Of a stretch of DNA of 64,000 nt, positions 49,300 through 63,478 are shown one piece after another. Position 1 is the stretch's first letter, and every line of letters begins with the position of its first letter. The notes beneath the pieces are model-generated. The model had not been told where the DNA came from and ran no database searches. It saw only the letters and a list, made by a program, of their open reading frames with translations. The position numbers were made by a program, and so were the translations under genes. The stretch is from assembly GCA_963854835.1 (NCBI GenBank), contig OY978525.1, positions 52,807,429-52,871,428 of the forward strand. Direction: 5' to 3'. This DNA comes from Megamerina dolium. Lineage: Eukaryota; Arthropoda; Insecta; Diptera; Megamerinidae.

Positions 49300-52200
49300 G
49301 ATTGTGGCCGAAATATATTTTTTTAAAGGGGCTTAAACAAGTAAACTCAAATTCCATTAATTTCACTGAAAATGGTAAAAAAAACAGATTGTGGCTGAAA
49401 CATATTGTTTTGAAAAGGCTTGAACATTAAATCCATAATTTTAACTAAAAATCGTGAAAAATGCACAAAGTGACCGAAATATATTGTTTTGAAGAGGCTC
49501 GAACAAGTAAATGCAAAATCCATTATTTTCATTAAAAAATCGTGAAAAACAGATTGTAGCCGAAATATGCTGTTTTGAGGAGGCTTGAACAAGTAAATTC
49601 AAAATCCATTATTTCTTCTACAAATCGTGAAAAATACAGATTGTGGCCGAAATATATTGTTTTGAAGGGACTTGAACAAGTAAATTCAAAACACATTATT
49701 TTCATTAAAAATCGTGAAAAATAGAGATTGTGGCCGAAATATATTGTTTTGAACTGGCTTGAACAAGTAAATTCAAAAACCATTATTTTTTCTAAAAATC
49801 GTGAAAAATACAATTGTGGCCGAAATATATTGTTTTGAAGGGGCTTGAACACGTGAATTCAAAACACATTATTTTCATTAAAAATCGTGAATAATACAGA
49901 TTGTGGCCGAAATATATTGTTTTGAGGAGGCTTGAACAAGTAAATTCAAATTCCATTATTTCTTGAAAAAATCTTGAAAAATACAGATTGTAGCCAAAAT
50001 ATATTGTTTTGAAGGGGCTTGAACACGTGAATTCAAAACACATTATTTTCATTAAAAATCGTGAATAATACAGATTGTGGCCGAAATATATTGTTTTGAG
50101 GAGGCTTGAACAAGTAAATTCAAAAACCATTATTTTTTCTAAAAATCGTGAAAAATACAATTGTGGCCGAAATATATTGTTTTGAAGGGGCTTGAACACG
50201 TGAATTCAAAACACATTATTTTCATTAAAAATCGTGAATAATACAGATTGTGGCCGAAATATATTGTTTTGAGGAGGCTTGAACAAGTAAATTCAAATTC
50301 CATTATTTCTTGAAAAAATCTTGAAAAATACAGATTGTAGCCGAAATATACTGTTTTGAGGAGGCTTGAACAAGTAAATTCAAATCTCATTATGTCTTCT
50401 ACAAATCGTGAAAAATACAGATTGTAGCCGAAATATACTGTTTTGAAGAGGCTTGAACAAGTAAAATCTAAACACATTATTTCTTCTAAAAATCGTGAAA
50501 AATACAGATTGTGGCCGAAATATATTGTTTTGAAGGGGCTTGAACAAGTAAATTCAAAATCCATTATTTTCATTACAAATCGTGAAAAATACAGATTTTA
50601 GCCGAAATATACTGTTTTGAGGAGGCTTGAACAAGGAAATTCAAATTCCATTATTTCTTCAAAAAATCGTGAAAAATACAGATTGTAGCCGAAATATACT
50701 GTTTTGAGGAGGCTTGAACAAGTAAATTAAAATCTCATTATGTCTTCTACAAATCGTGAAAAATACAGATTGTGGCTGAAACATATTGTTTTGAAGAGGC
50801 TTGAACAAGTAAATCCAAAATCCAAATATTCATTAAAAATCGTGAAAAATGCAGATTGTGACCGAAATATATTATTTTGAAGGGGCTTGAACAAGTAAAT
50901 TCAAAATCTATTATTTTCATTAAAAATATTGAAAAATACAGATTGTGGCCGAAATATATTAGTTTGAAGGGGCTTGAACAAGTAAATTCAAAATCCATTA
51001 TTTTTTTAAAATCGTGAAAAATACAGATTGTAGCCGAAATATACTGTTTTGAAGGGGCTTGAACAAGTAAATTCAAAAACCATTATGTTCATTAAAAATC
51101 GTGAAAAATACAGATTGTGGCCGAAATATACTGTTTTGAAGAGGCTTGAACAAGTAAAATCTAAACACATTATTTCTTCTAAAAATCGTGAAAAATACAG
51201 ATTGTGGCCGAAATATATTGTTTTGAAGGGGCTTGAACAAGTAAATTCAAAATCCATTATTTTCATTAAAAATCGTGAAAAATACAGATTGTAGCCGAAA
51301 TATACTGTTTTGAGGAGGCTTGAACAAGGAAATTCAAATTCCATTATTTCTTCAAAAAATCGTGAAAAATACAGATTGTAGCCGAAATATACTGTTTTGA
51401 GGAGGCTTGAACAATAAAATTCAAATCTCATTATTTCTTCTACAAATCGTGAAAAATACAGATTGTGGCTGAAACATATTGTTTTGAAGAGGCTTGCACA
51501 AGTAAATCCAAAATCCAAATATTCACTAAAAATCGTGAAAAAAGCAGATTGTTACCGAAATATATTGCTTTGAAGGGGCTTGAACAAGTAAATTCAAAAT
51601 CTATTATTTTCATTAAAAATATTGAAAAATACAGATTGTGGCCGAAATATATTGGTTTGAAGGGGATTGAACAAGGCAATTCAAAATCTATTATGTCCAT
51701 TAAAAAATTGTGAAAAGTACAGATTGTAGCCGGAATATATTGTTTTGAAAGGGCTTGAACAAGTAAATTCAAAATCCATTATTTTTGTAATAATCGTGAA
51801 AAATACAGATCGTGGTCGAAACACATTTTTTAGAATAGGTTTGAACAAGTAAATCTAAAATCCATTATTTTCATTAAAAAATCTAGAAAAATACAGATTG
51901 TAGCCGAAATATACTGTTTTGAAGAGGCTTGAACAAGTAAAATCTAAACACATTATTTCTTCTAAAAATCGTGAAAAATACAGATTATGGCCGAAATATA
52001 TTGTTTTGAAGGGGCTTGAACAAGTAAATTCAATTTCCATTATTTCTTCAAAAAATCGTGAAAAATACAGATTGTAGCCGAAATATACTGTTTTGAGGAG
52101 GCTTGAACAAGTAAATTAAAATCTCATTATGTCTTCTACAAATCGTGAAAAATACAGATTGTGGCTGAAACATATTGTTTTGAAGAGGCTTGAACAAGTA

Positions 52201-55200
52201 AATCCAAAATCCAAATATTCATTAAAAATCGTGAAAAATGCAGATTGTGACCGAAATATATTATTTTGAAGGGGCTTGAACAAGTAAATTCAAAATCTAT
52301 TATTTTCATTAAAAATATTGAAAATACAGATTGTGGCCGAAATATATTAGTTTGAAGGGGCTTGAACAAGTAAATTCAAAATCCATTATTTTTTTAAAAT
52401 CGTGAAAAATACAGATTGTAGCCGAAATATACTGTTTTGAAGGGGCTTGAACAAGTAAATTCAAAAACCATTATGTTCATTAAAAATCGTGAAAAATACA
52501 GATTGTGGCCGAAATATACTGTTTTGAAGAGGCTTGAACAAGTAAAATCTAAACACATTATTTCTTCTAAAAATCGTGAAAAATACAGATTGTGGCCGAA
52601 ATATATTGTTTTGAAGGGGCTTGAACAAGTAAATTCAAAATCCATTATTTTCATTAAAAATCGTGAAAAATACAGATTGTAGCCGAAATATACTGTTTTG
52701 AGGAGGCTTGAACAAGGAAATTCAAATTCCATTATTTCTTCAAAAAATCGTGAAAAATACAGATTGTAGCCGAAATATACTGTTTTGAGGAGGCTTGAAC
52801 AAGTAAAATCTAAACACATTATTTCTTCTAAAAATCGTGAAAAATACAGATTGTGGCCGAAATATACTGTTTTGAAGGGGCTTGAACAAGTAAATTCAAA
52901 ATCCATTATTTTCATTAAAAATCGTGAAAAATACAGATTGTAGCCGAAATATACTGTTTTGAAGAGGCTTGAACAAGTAAAATCTAAACACATTATTTCT
53001 TCTAAAAATCGTGAAAAATACAGATTGTGGCCGAAATATACTGTTTTGAAGGGGCTTGAACAAATAAATTCAAAATCCATTATTTTCATTAAAAATCGTG
53101 AAAAATACAGATTGTAGCCGAAATATACTGTTTTGAGGAGGCTTGAACAAGGAAATTCAAATTCCATTATTTCTTCAAAAAATCGTGAAAAATACAGATT
53201 GTAGCCGAAATATACTGTTTTGAGTAGGCTTGAACAAGGAAATTCAAAATCTATTATGTCCATTAAAAAATCGTGAAAAGTACAGATTGTAGCCGAAATA
53301 TATTTTTTTGAAAGGGCTTGAACAAGCAAATTCAAAATCCATTATTTTTTGTAATAATCGTGCAAAATACAGATCGTGGTCGAAACACATTTTTTAGAAT
53401 AGGTTTGAACAAGTAAATCTAAAATCCATTATTTTTGTAATAATCGTGAAAAATACAGATTGTAGCCGAAATATACTGTTTTGAGGAGGCTTGAACAAGG
53501 AAATTCAAATTCCATTATTTCTTCAAAAAATCGTGAAAAATACAGATTGTAGCCGAAATATACTGTTTTGAGTAGGCTTGAACAAGGAAATTCAAAATCT
53601 ATTATGTCCATTAAAAAATCGTGAAAAGTACAGATTGTAGCCGAAATATATTGTTTTGAAGGGGCTTGAACAAGTAAATTCAAAATCCATTATTTTCATT
53701 AAAAATCGTGAAAAATACAGATTGTAGCCGAAATATACTGTTTTGAGGAGGCTTGAACAAGGAAATTCAAATTCCATTATTTCTTCAAAAAATCGTGAAA
53801 AATACAGATTGTAGCCGAAATATACTGTTTTGAAGAGGCTTGAACAAGTAAAATCTAAACACATTATTTCTTCTAAAAATCGTGAAAAATACAGATTGTG
53901 GCCGAAATATATTGTTTTGAAGGGGCTTGAACAAGTAAATTCAAAATCCATTATTTTCATTAAAAATCGTGAAAAATATAGATTGTAGCCGAAATATACT
54001 GTTTTGAAGAGGCTTGAACAAGTAAAATCTAAACACATTATTTCTTCTAAAAATCGTGAAAAATACAGATTGTGGCCGAAATATATTGTTTTGAAGGGGC
54101 TTGAACAAGTAAATTCAAAATCCATTATTTTCATTAAAAATCGTGAAAAATACAGATTGTAGCCGAAATATATTGTTTTGAGGAGGCTTGAACAAGAAAA
54201 TTCAAATCTCATTATTTCTTCTACAAATCGTGAAAAATACAGATTGTGGCTGAAACATATTGTTTTGAAGAGGCTTGCACAAGTAAATCCAAAATCCAAA
54301 TATTCACTAAAAATCGTGAAAAAAGCAGATTGTGACCGAAATATATTGCTTTGAAGGGGCTTGAACAAGTAAATTCAAAATCTATTATTTTCATTAAAAA
54401 TATTGAAAAATACAGATTGTGGCCGAAATATATTGGTTTGAAGGGGCTTGAACAAGGCAATTCAAAATCTATTATGTCCATTAAAAAATTGTGAAAAATA
54501 CAGATTGTAGCCGGAATATATTGTTTTGAAAGGGCTTGAACAAGTAAATTCAAAATCCATTATTTTTGTAATAATCGTGAAAAATACAGATCGTGGTCGA
54601 AACACATTTTTTAGAATAGGTTTGAACAAGTAAATCTAAAATCCATTATTTTCATTAAAAAATCTAGAAAAATACAGATTGTAGCCGAAATATACTGTTT
54701 TGAAGAGGCTTGAACAAGTAAAATCTAAACACATTATTTCTTCTAAAAATCGTGAAAAATACAGATTGTAGCCGAAATATACTGTTTTGAGTAGGCTTGA
54801 ACAAGGAAATTCAAAATCTATTATGTCCATTAAAAAATCGTGAAAAGTACAGATTGTAGCCGAAATATATTTTTTTGAAAGGGCTTGAACAAGCAAATTC
54901 AAAATCCATTATTTTTTGTAATAATCGTGCAAAATACAGATCGTGGTCGAAACATATTGTTTAGAAGGGGCTTGAACAAGTAAATCTAAAATCCATTATT
55001 TTTGTAATATTCGTGAAAAATACAGATCGTGGTCGAAACACATTTTTTAGAATAGGCTTGAACAAGTAAATCTAAAATCCATTATTTTCATTAAAAAATC
55101 TAGAAAAATACAGATTGTAGCCGAAATATACTGTTTTGAAGAGGCTTGAACAAGTAAAATCTAAACACATTATTTCTTCTAAAAATCGTGAAAAATACAG

Positions 55201-57270
55201 ATTGTAGCCGAAATATACTGTTTTGAGTAGGCTTGAACAAGGAAATTCAAAATCTATTATGTCCATTAAAAAATCGTGAAAAGTACAGATTGTAGCCGAA
55301 ATATATTGTTTTGAAAGGGCTTGAACAAGCAAATTCAAAATCCATTATTTTTTGTAATAATCGTGCAAAATACAGATTGTAGCCGAAATATACTGTTTTG
55401 AAGAGGCTTGAAAAAGTAAAATCTAAACACATTATTTCTTCTAAAAATCGTGAAAAATACAGATTGTGGCCGAAATATATTGTTTTGAAGGGGCTTGTAC
55501 AAGTAAATTCAAAATCCATTATTTTTTCTAAAAATCGTGAAAAATACAATTGTGGCCGAAATATATTGTTTTGAAGGGGCTTGAACAAGTAAATTCAAAA
55601 CACATTATTTTTTATAAAAATCTCGAAAAATACAGATTGTGGCCTAAATATATTGTTTTGAAGGGGCTTGAACAAGTATTATTTTCCTAAAAATCGTCAA
55701 AAATGCAGATTGTACCCGATATATATTGTTTTGAAGGGGCTTGAACAAGTAACTTCAAAAACCATTATGTTCATTAAAAAATCGTGAAAAATACAGATTG
55801 TGGCCGAAATATACTGTTTTGAGGAGGCTTGAACAAGTAAAATCTAAACACATTATTTCTTCTAGAAATCGTGAAATATACAGATTGTGGCCGAAATATA
55901 TTGTTTTGAAGGGGCTTGAACAAGTAAAATCTAAACACTTTATTTCTTCTAAAAATCGTGAAAAATACAGATTGTGGCCGAAATATATTGTTTTGAAGAG
56001 GCTTGAAAAAGTAAATGCAAAATCCATTATTTTCAATTTTCATTAAAAAATCGTGAAAAATACAGATTGTAGCCGAAATATACTGTTTTGAGGAGGCTTG
56101 AACAAGTAAATTCAAAACACATTATTGTCACTAAAAACCGTCAAAAATGCAGATTGTAGCCGAAATATATTGTTTTGAAGGGGCTTGAACAAGTAAATTC
56201 AAAATCCATTATTTTCATTAAAAATCATGAAAAATACAGATTGTAGCCGAAATAAATTGTTTTGAAGGGGCTTGAACAAGTAAATTCAAAATCCATTATT
56301 TTCATTAAAAATCTTGAAAAATACAGATTGTGGCCTAAATATATTGCTTTGAAGGGGCTTGAACAAGTAAATTCAAAATCTATAATTTTCACTAAAAATC
56401 GTCAAAAATGCAGATTGTGCCCGATATATACTGTTTTGAGGAGGCTTGAACAAGTAAAATCTAAACACATTATTTCTTCTAGAAATCGTGAAAAATACAG
56501 ATTGTGGCCGAAATATATTGTTTTGAAGGGGCTTGAACAAGTAAAATCTAAACACATTATTTCTTCTAAAAATCGTGAAAAATACAGATTGTGGCCGAAA
56601 TATATTAGTTTGAAGAGGCTTGAACAAGTATATGCAAAATCCATTATTTCTTCTACAAATCGTGAAAAATACAGATTGTGGCCGAAATAGATTTTTTTGA
56701 AGGGGCTTGAACAAGTGAATTCAAAATCCATTATTTTCATTAAAAATCGTGAAAAATACAGACTGTAGCCGAAATATACTGCTTTGAGGAGGCTTGAAAA
56801 AGTAAATTCAAAATCCATTATTTTCATTAAAAATCGTGAAAAATACAGACTGTAGCCGAAATATATTGTTTTGAGGAGGCTTGAACAAGTAAATTCAAAT
56901 TCCATTATTTTTTCTAAAAATCGTGAAAAATACAATTGTGGCCGAAATATATTGTTTTGAAGGGGCTTGAACACCTAAATTCAAAACACATTATTTTCAT
57001 TAAAAATCGTGAATAATACAGATTGTGGCCGAAATATATTGTTTTGAGGAGGCTTGAACAAGTAAATTCAAATTCCATTATTTCTTGAAAAAATCTTGAA
57101 AAATACAGATTGTAGCCGAAATATACTGTTGAGGAGGCTTGAACAAGTAAAATCTAAACACATTATTTCTTCTAGAAATCGTGAAAAATACAGATTGTGG
57201 CCGAAATATATTGTTTTGAAGGGGCTTGAACAAGTAAAATCTAAGCACTTTATTTCTTCTAAAAATCTTG
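49300..57270. repeat. Satellite subdomain with a distinct monomer mix
   Basis: Dominated by GTAGCCGAAATATACTG, GAGGAGGCTTGAACAAGG, AAATTCAAATTCC and AAAATCTAAACACATT variants, which are rare in the left arm. The GTGCCCGAAACATATTG and ATCTAGAAAAATACAT types common elsewhere are scarce. Internal repeats include 50640-51400 against 52030-52790 (offset 1388-1389 bp), 51440-51770 against 54221-54553 (2781 bp) and 54636 against 55072 (436 bp, five monomers). Confidence 0.75.
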
Positions 57271-59290
57271 AAAAATGCAGATTGTACCCGATATATATTG
57301 TTTTGAAGAGGCTTGAAGAATTAACTTCAAAATCCATTATTTTCATTAAAAAATCGTGAAAAACAGATTGTAGCCGAAATATGCTGTTTTGAGGAGGCTT
57401 GAACAAGTAAATTCAAAACACATTATTTCTTCTACAAATCGTGAAAAATACAGATTGTGGCCGAAATATATTTTTTTTGAAGGGGCTTGAACAAGTAAAT
57501 TCAAAATCCATTATTTTTTCTAAGAATCGTGAAAAATACAATTGTGGCCGTAATATATTGTTTTGAAGGGGCTTGAACAAGTAAATTCAAAATCCATTAT
57601 TTTCATTAAAAATCGTGAAAAATACAGATTGTAGCCCAAATATATTGATTTGAAGGGGCTTGAACAAGTAAACTCAAAATCCATTAATTTCACTGAAAAT
57701 GGTAAAAAAACAGATTGTGGCTGAAACATATTGTTTTGAAAAGGCTTGAACATTAAATCCATAATTTTCACTAAAAATCGTGAAAAATGCTCATTGTGAC
57801 CGAAATATATTGTTTTGAAGAGGCTTGAACAAGTAAATGCAAAATCCATTATTTTCATTAAAAAATCGTGAAAAACAGATTGTAGCCGAAATATGCTGTT
57901 TTGAGGAGGCTTGAACAAGTAAACTCAAAACACATTATTTTTTCTAAAAATCGTGAAAAATACAGATTGTGGCCTAAATATATTGTTTTGAAGGGGCTTG
58001 AACAAGTAAATTCAAAATCCATTATTTTTTCTAAAAATCGTGAAAAATACAATTGTGGCCGAAATATATTGTTTTGAAAGGGCTTGAACAAGTAAATTCA
58101 AAATCCATTATTTTCATTAAAAATCGTGAAAAATACAGATCGCGGCCGAAATATATTGTTTAGAAGGGGCTTGAACAAGTAAATCTAAAATCCATTATTT
58201 TCATTAAAAAATCGAGAAAAATACAGATTGTGGCCGAAATATATTGTTTTGAATGGGCTTGAACAAGTAAATTCAAAATCCATTATTTTTTCTAAAAATC
58301 GTGAAAAATACAATCGTGACCGAAATATATTGTTTTGAAGAAGCTTGAACAAGTAAATGCAAAATCCATTATTTTCATTAAAAAATCGTGAAAAACAGAT
58401 TGTAGCCGAAATATGCTGTTTTGAGGAGGTTTGAACAAGTAAATTCAAAACACATTATTTCTTCTACAAATCGTGAAAAATACAGATTGTGGCCGAAATA
58501 TATTTTTTTGAAGGGGCTTGAACACGTAAATTCAAAATCCATTATTTTTTCTAAAAATCGTGAAAAATACAATTGTGGCCGAAATATATTGTTTTGAAGG
58601 GGCTTGAACAAGTAAATTCAAAATCCATTATTTTCATTAAAAATCGTGAAAAATACAGATCGCGGCCGAAATATATTGTTTAGAAGGGGCTTGAACAAGT
58701 AAATCTAAAATCCATTATTTTCATTAAAAAATCGAGAAAAATACAGATTGTGGCCGAAATATATTGTTTTGAATGGGCTTGAACAAGTAAATTCAAAATC
58801 CATTATTTTCATTAAAAATCGTGAAAAATACAGATTGTGCCCGAAATATATTGTTTAGAAGGGGCTTGAACAAGTAAATCTAAAATCCATTATTTTCATT
58901 AAAAAATCGAGAAAAACACAGATTGTGGCCGAAATATATTGTTTTGAATGGGCTTGAACAAGTAAATTCAAAACATATTATTTCTTCTAAAAACCGTGAA
59001 AAATACAGATTGTGGCCGAAATATATTGTTTTGAAGGGGCTTGAACAAGTAAATTCAAAATCCATTATTTTTTCTAAAAATCCTGAAAAATACAATCGTG
59101 ACCGAAATATATTGTTTTGAAGAGGCTTGAACAAGTAAATGCAAAATCCATTATTTTCATTCAAAAATCGTGAAAAACAGATTGTAGCCGAAATATGCTG
59201 TTTTGAGGAGGCTTGAACAAGTAAATTCAAAACACATTATTTCTTCTACAAATCGTGAAAAATACAGATTGTGGCCGAAATATATTTTTT
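57270..59290. repeat. Segmental satellite duplication E, copy 1 (partner at +3720 bp)
   Basis: About 2.0 kb matching 60990-63010 at a constant 3720-bp offset (57520/61240, 58185/61905, 58378/62098, 58880/62600, 58923/62643). Differences include GATCGCGGCC against GATCGCGGAAG and GATTTGAAGGGG against GTTTTGAAGGGG. Homology stops near 59290. Confidence 0.85.
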
Positions 59291-60989
59291 TGAATGGGCT
59301 TGAACAAGTAAATTCAAAACATATTATTTCTTCTAAAAACCGTGAAAAATACAGATTGTGGCCGAAATATATTGTTTTGAAGGGGCTTGAACAAGTAAAT
59401 TCAAAATCCATTATTTTTTCTAAAAATCCTGAAAAATACAATCGTGACCGAAATATATTGTTTTGAAGAGGCTTGAACAAGTATATGCAAAATCCATTAT
59501 TTCTTCTACAAATCGTGAAAAATACAGATTGTGGCCGAAATAGATTTTTTTGAAGGGGCTTGAACAAGTGAATTCAAAATCCATTATTTTCATTAAAAAT
59601 CGTGAAAAATACAGACTGTAGCCGAAATATACTGCTTTGAGGAGGCTTGAAAAAGTAAATTCAAAATCCATTATTTTCATTAAAAAATCGAGAAAAACAC
59701 AGATTGTGGCCGAAATATATTGTTTTGAATGGGCTTGAACAAGTAAATTCAAAACATATTATTTCTTCTAAAAACCGTGAAAAATACAGATTGTGGCCGA
59801 AATATATTGTTTTGAAGGGGCTTGAACAAGTAAATTCAAAATCCATTATTTTTTCTAAAAATCCTGAAAAATACAATCGTGACCGAAATATATTGTTTTG
59901 AAGAGGCTTGAACAAGTATATGCAAAATCCATTATTTCTTCTACAAATCGTGAAAAATACAGATTGTGGCCGAAATAGATTTTTTTGAAGGGGCTTGAAC
60001 AAGTGAATTCAAAATCCATTATTTTCATTAAAAATCGTGAAAAATACAGACTGTAGCCGAAATATACTGCTTTGAGGAGGCTTGAAAAAGTAAATTCAAA
60101 ATCCATTATTTTCATTAAAAATCGTGAAAAATACAGACTGTAGCCGAAATATATTGTTTTGAGGAGGCTTGAACAAGTAAATTCAAATTCCATTATTTTT
60201 TCTAAAAATCGTGAAAAATACAATTGTGGCCGAAATATATTGTTTTGAAGGGGCTTGAACACCTAAATTCAAAACACATTATTTTCATTAAAAATCGTGA
60301 ATAATACAGATTGTGGCCGAAATATATTGTTTTGAGGAGGCTTGAACAAGTAAATTCAAATTCCATTATTTCTTGAAAAAATCTTGAAAAATACAGATTG
60401 TAGCCGAAATATACTGTTGAGGAGGCTTGAACAAGTAAAATCTAAACACATTATTTCTTCTAGAAATCGTGAAAAATACAGATTGTGGCCGAAATATATT
60501 GTTTTGAAGGGGCTTGAACAAGTAAAATCTAAGCACTTTATTTCTTCTAAAAATCGTGAAAAATACAGATGTGGCCGAAATATATTGTTTTGAAGAGGCT
60601 TGAAAAAGTAAATGCAAAATCCATTATTTTCATTAAAAAATCGTGAAAAACAGATTGTAGCCGAAATATGCTGTTTTGAGGAGGCTTGAACAAGTAAATT
60701 CAAAACACATTATTTCTTCTACAAATCGTGAAAAATACAGATTGTGGCCGAAATATATTTTTTTGAAGGGGCTTGAACAAGTAAATTCAAAATCCATTAT
60801 TTTTTCTACAAATCGTGAAAAATACAATTGTGGCCGAAATATATTGTTTTGAAGGGGCTTGAACACGTAAATTCAAAACACATTATTTTCATTAAAAATC
60901 GTGAATAATACAGATTGTGGCCGAAATATATTGTTTTGAGGAGGCTTGAACAAGTAAATTCAAATTCCATTATTTCTTGAAAAAATCTT

Positions 60990-63010
60990 GAAAAATGCAG
61001 ATTGTACCCGATATATATTGTTTTGAAGAGGCTTGAAGAATTAACTTCAAAATCCATTATTTTCATTAAAAAATCGTGAAAAACAGATTGTAGCCGAAAT
61101 ATGCTGTTTTGAGGAGGCTTGAACAAGTAAATTCAAAACACATTATTTCTTCTACAAATCGTGAAAAATACAGATTGTGGCCGAAATATATTTTTTTTGA
61201 AGGGGCTTGAACAAGTAAATTCAAAATCCATTATTTTTTCTAAGAATCGTGAAAAATACAATTGTGGCCGTAATATATTGTTTTGAAGGGGCTTGAACAA
61301 GTAAATTCAAAATCCATTATTTTCATTAAAAATCGTGAAAAATACAGATTGTAGCCCAAATATATTGTTTTGAAGGGGCTTGAACAAGTAAACTCAAAAT
61401 CCATTAATTTCACTGAAAATGGTAAAAAAACAGATTGTGGCTGAAACATATTGTTTTGAAAAGGCTTGAACATTAAATCCATAATTTTCACTAAAAATCG
61501 TGAAAAATGCTCATTGTGACCGAAATATATTGTTTTGAAGAGGCTTGAACAAGTAAATGCAAAATCCATTATTTTCATTAAAAAATCGTGAAAAACAGAT
61601 TGTAGCCGAAATATGCTGTTTTGAGGAGGCTTGAACAAGTAAACTCAAAACACATTATTTTTTCTAAAAATCGTGAAAAATACAGATTGTGGCCTAAATA
61701 TATTGTTTTGAAGGGGCTTGAACAAGTAAATTCAAAATCCATTATTTTTTCTAAAAATCGTGAAAAATACAATTGTGGCCGAAATATATTGTTTTGAAAG
61801 GGCTTGAACAAGTAAATTCAAAATCCATTATTTTCATTAAAAATCGTGAAAAATACAGATCGCGGAAGAAATATATTGTTTAGAAGGGGCTTGAACAAGT
61901 AAATCTAAAATCCATTATTTTCATTAAAAAATCGAGAAAAATACAGATTGTGGCCGAAATATATTGTTTTGAATGGGCTTGAACAAGTAAATTCAAAATC
62001 CATTATTTTTTCTAAAAATCGTGAAAAATACAATCGTGACCGAAATATATTGTTTTGAAGAGGCTTGAACAAGTAAATGCAAAATCCATTATCTTCATTA
62101 AAAAATCGTGAAAAACAGATTGTAGCCGAAATATGCTGTTTTGAGGAGGTTTGAACAAGTAAATTCAAAACACATTATTTCTTCTACAAATCGTGAAAAA
62201 TACAGATTTTGGCCGAAATATATTTTTTTGAAGGGGCTTGAACACGTAAATTCAAAATCCATTATTTTTTCTAAAAATCGTGAAAAATACAATTGTGGCC
62301 GAAATATATTGTTTTGAAGGGGCTTGAACAAGTAAATTCAAAATCCATTATTTTCATTAAAAATCGTAAAAAATACAGATCGCGGCCGAAATATATTGTT
62401 TAGAAGGGGCTTGAACAAGTAAATCTAAAATCCATTATTTTCATTAAAAAATCGAGAAAAATACAGATTGTGGCCGAAATATATTGTTTTGAATGGGCTT
62501 GAACAAGTAAATTCAAAATCCATTATTTTCATTAAAAATCGTGAAAAATACAGATTGTGCCCGAAATATATTGTTTAGAAGGGGCTTGAACAAGTAAATC
62601 TAAAATCCATTATTTTCATTAAAAAATCGAGAAAAACACAGATTGTGGCCGAAATATATTGTTTTGAATGGGCTTGAACAAGTAAATTCAAAACATATTA
62701 TTTCTTCTAAAAACCGTGAAAAATACAGATTGTGGCCGAAATATATTGTTTTGAAGGGGCTTGAACAAGTAAATTCAAAATCCATTATTTTTTCTAAAAA
62801 TCCTGAAAAATACAATCGTGACCGAAATATATTGTTTTGAAGAGGCTTGAACAAGTAAATGCAAAATCCATTATTTTCATTCAAAAATCGTGAAAAACAG
62901 ATTGTAGCCGAAATATGCTGTTTTGAGGAGGCTTGAACAAGTAAATTCAAAACACATTATTTCTTCTACAAATCGTGAAAAATACAGATTGTGGCCGAAA
63001 TATATTTTTT
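60990..63010. repeat. Segmental satellite duplication E, copy 2
   Basis: Partner of 57270-59290. The sequence before it (59910-60570) matches 56622-57282 at a different offset, 3288 bp, so about 432 bp (five monomers) separates the two parts here but not in copy 1. Confidence 0.85.
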
Positions 63011-63052
63011 TGAAGGGGCTTGAACACGCAAATTCAAAATCCATTATTTTTT

Positions 63053-63478
63053 CTAAAAATCGTGAAAAATACAATTGTGGCCGAAATATATTGTTTTGAA
63101 GGGGCTTGAACAAGTAAATTCAAAATCCATTATTTTCATTAAAAATCGTGAAAAATACAGATTGTAGCCGAAATATATTGTTTTGAAGGGACTTGAACAA
63201 GTAAACTCAAAATCCATTAATTTCACTGAAAATGGTAAAAAAACAGATTGTGGCTGAAACATATTGTTTTGAAAAGGCTTGAACATTAAATCCATAATTT
63301 TCACTAAAAATCGTGAAAAATGCACATTGTGACCGAAATATATTGTTTTGAAGAGGCTTGAACAAGTAAATGCAAAATCCATTATTTTCATTAAAAAATC
63401 GTGAAAAACAGATTGTAGCCGAAATATGCTGTTTTGAGGAGGCTTGAACAAGTAAACTCAAAACACATTATTTTTTCT
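63053..63478. repeat. Short-monomer signature block
   Basis: Same order as at 1978, with the CTTGAACATTAAATCC form of the short monomer and AAACTCAAAACAC at the end. Similar blocks lie at 57520 and 61240. After it a GTGAAAATTACAATTG variant is followed by ordinary monomers to the window end. Confidence 0.78.

Noticed and set aside
52394..53335. Long minus-strand frame as a real tandem-repeat protein gene
   Set aside because: It lies wholly in satellite, opens and closes when monomers deviate from 87 bp, and similar frames exist on the opposite strand. There is no promoter, start context or flanking gene structure.
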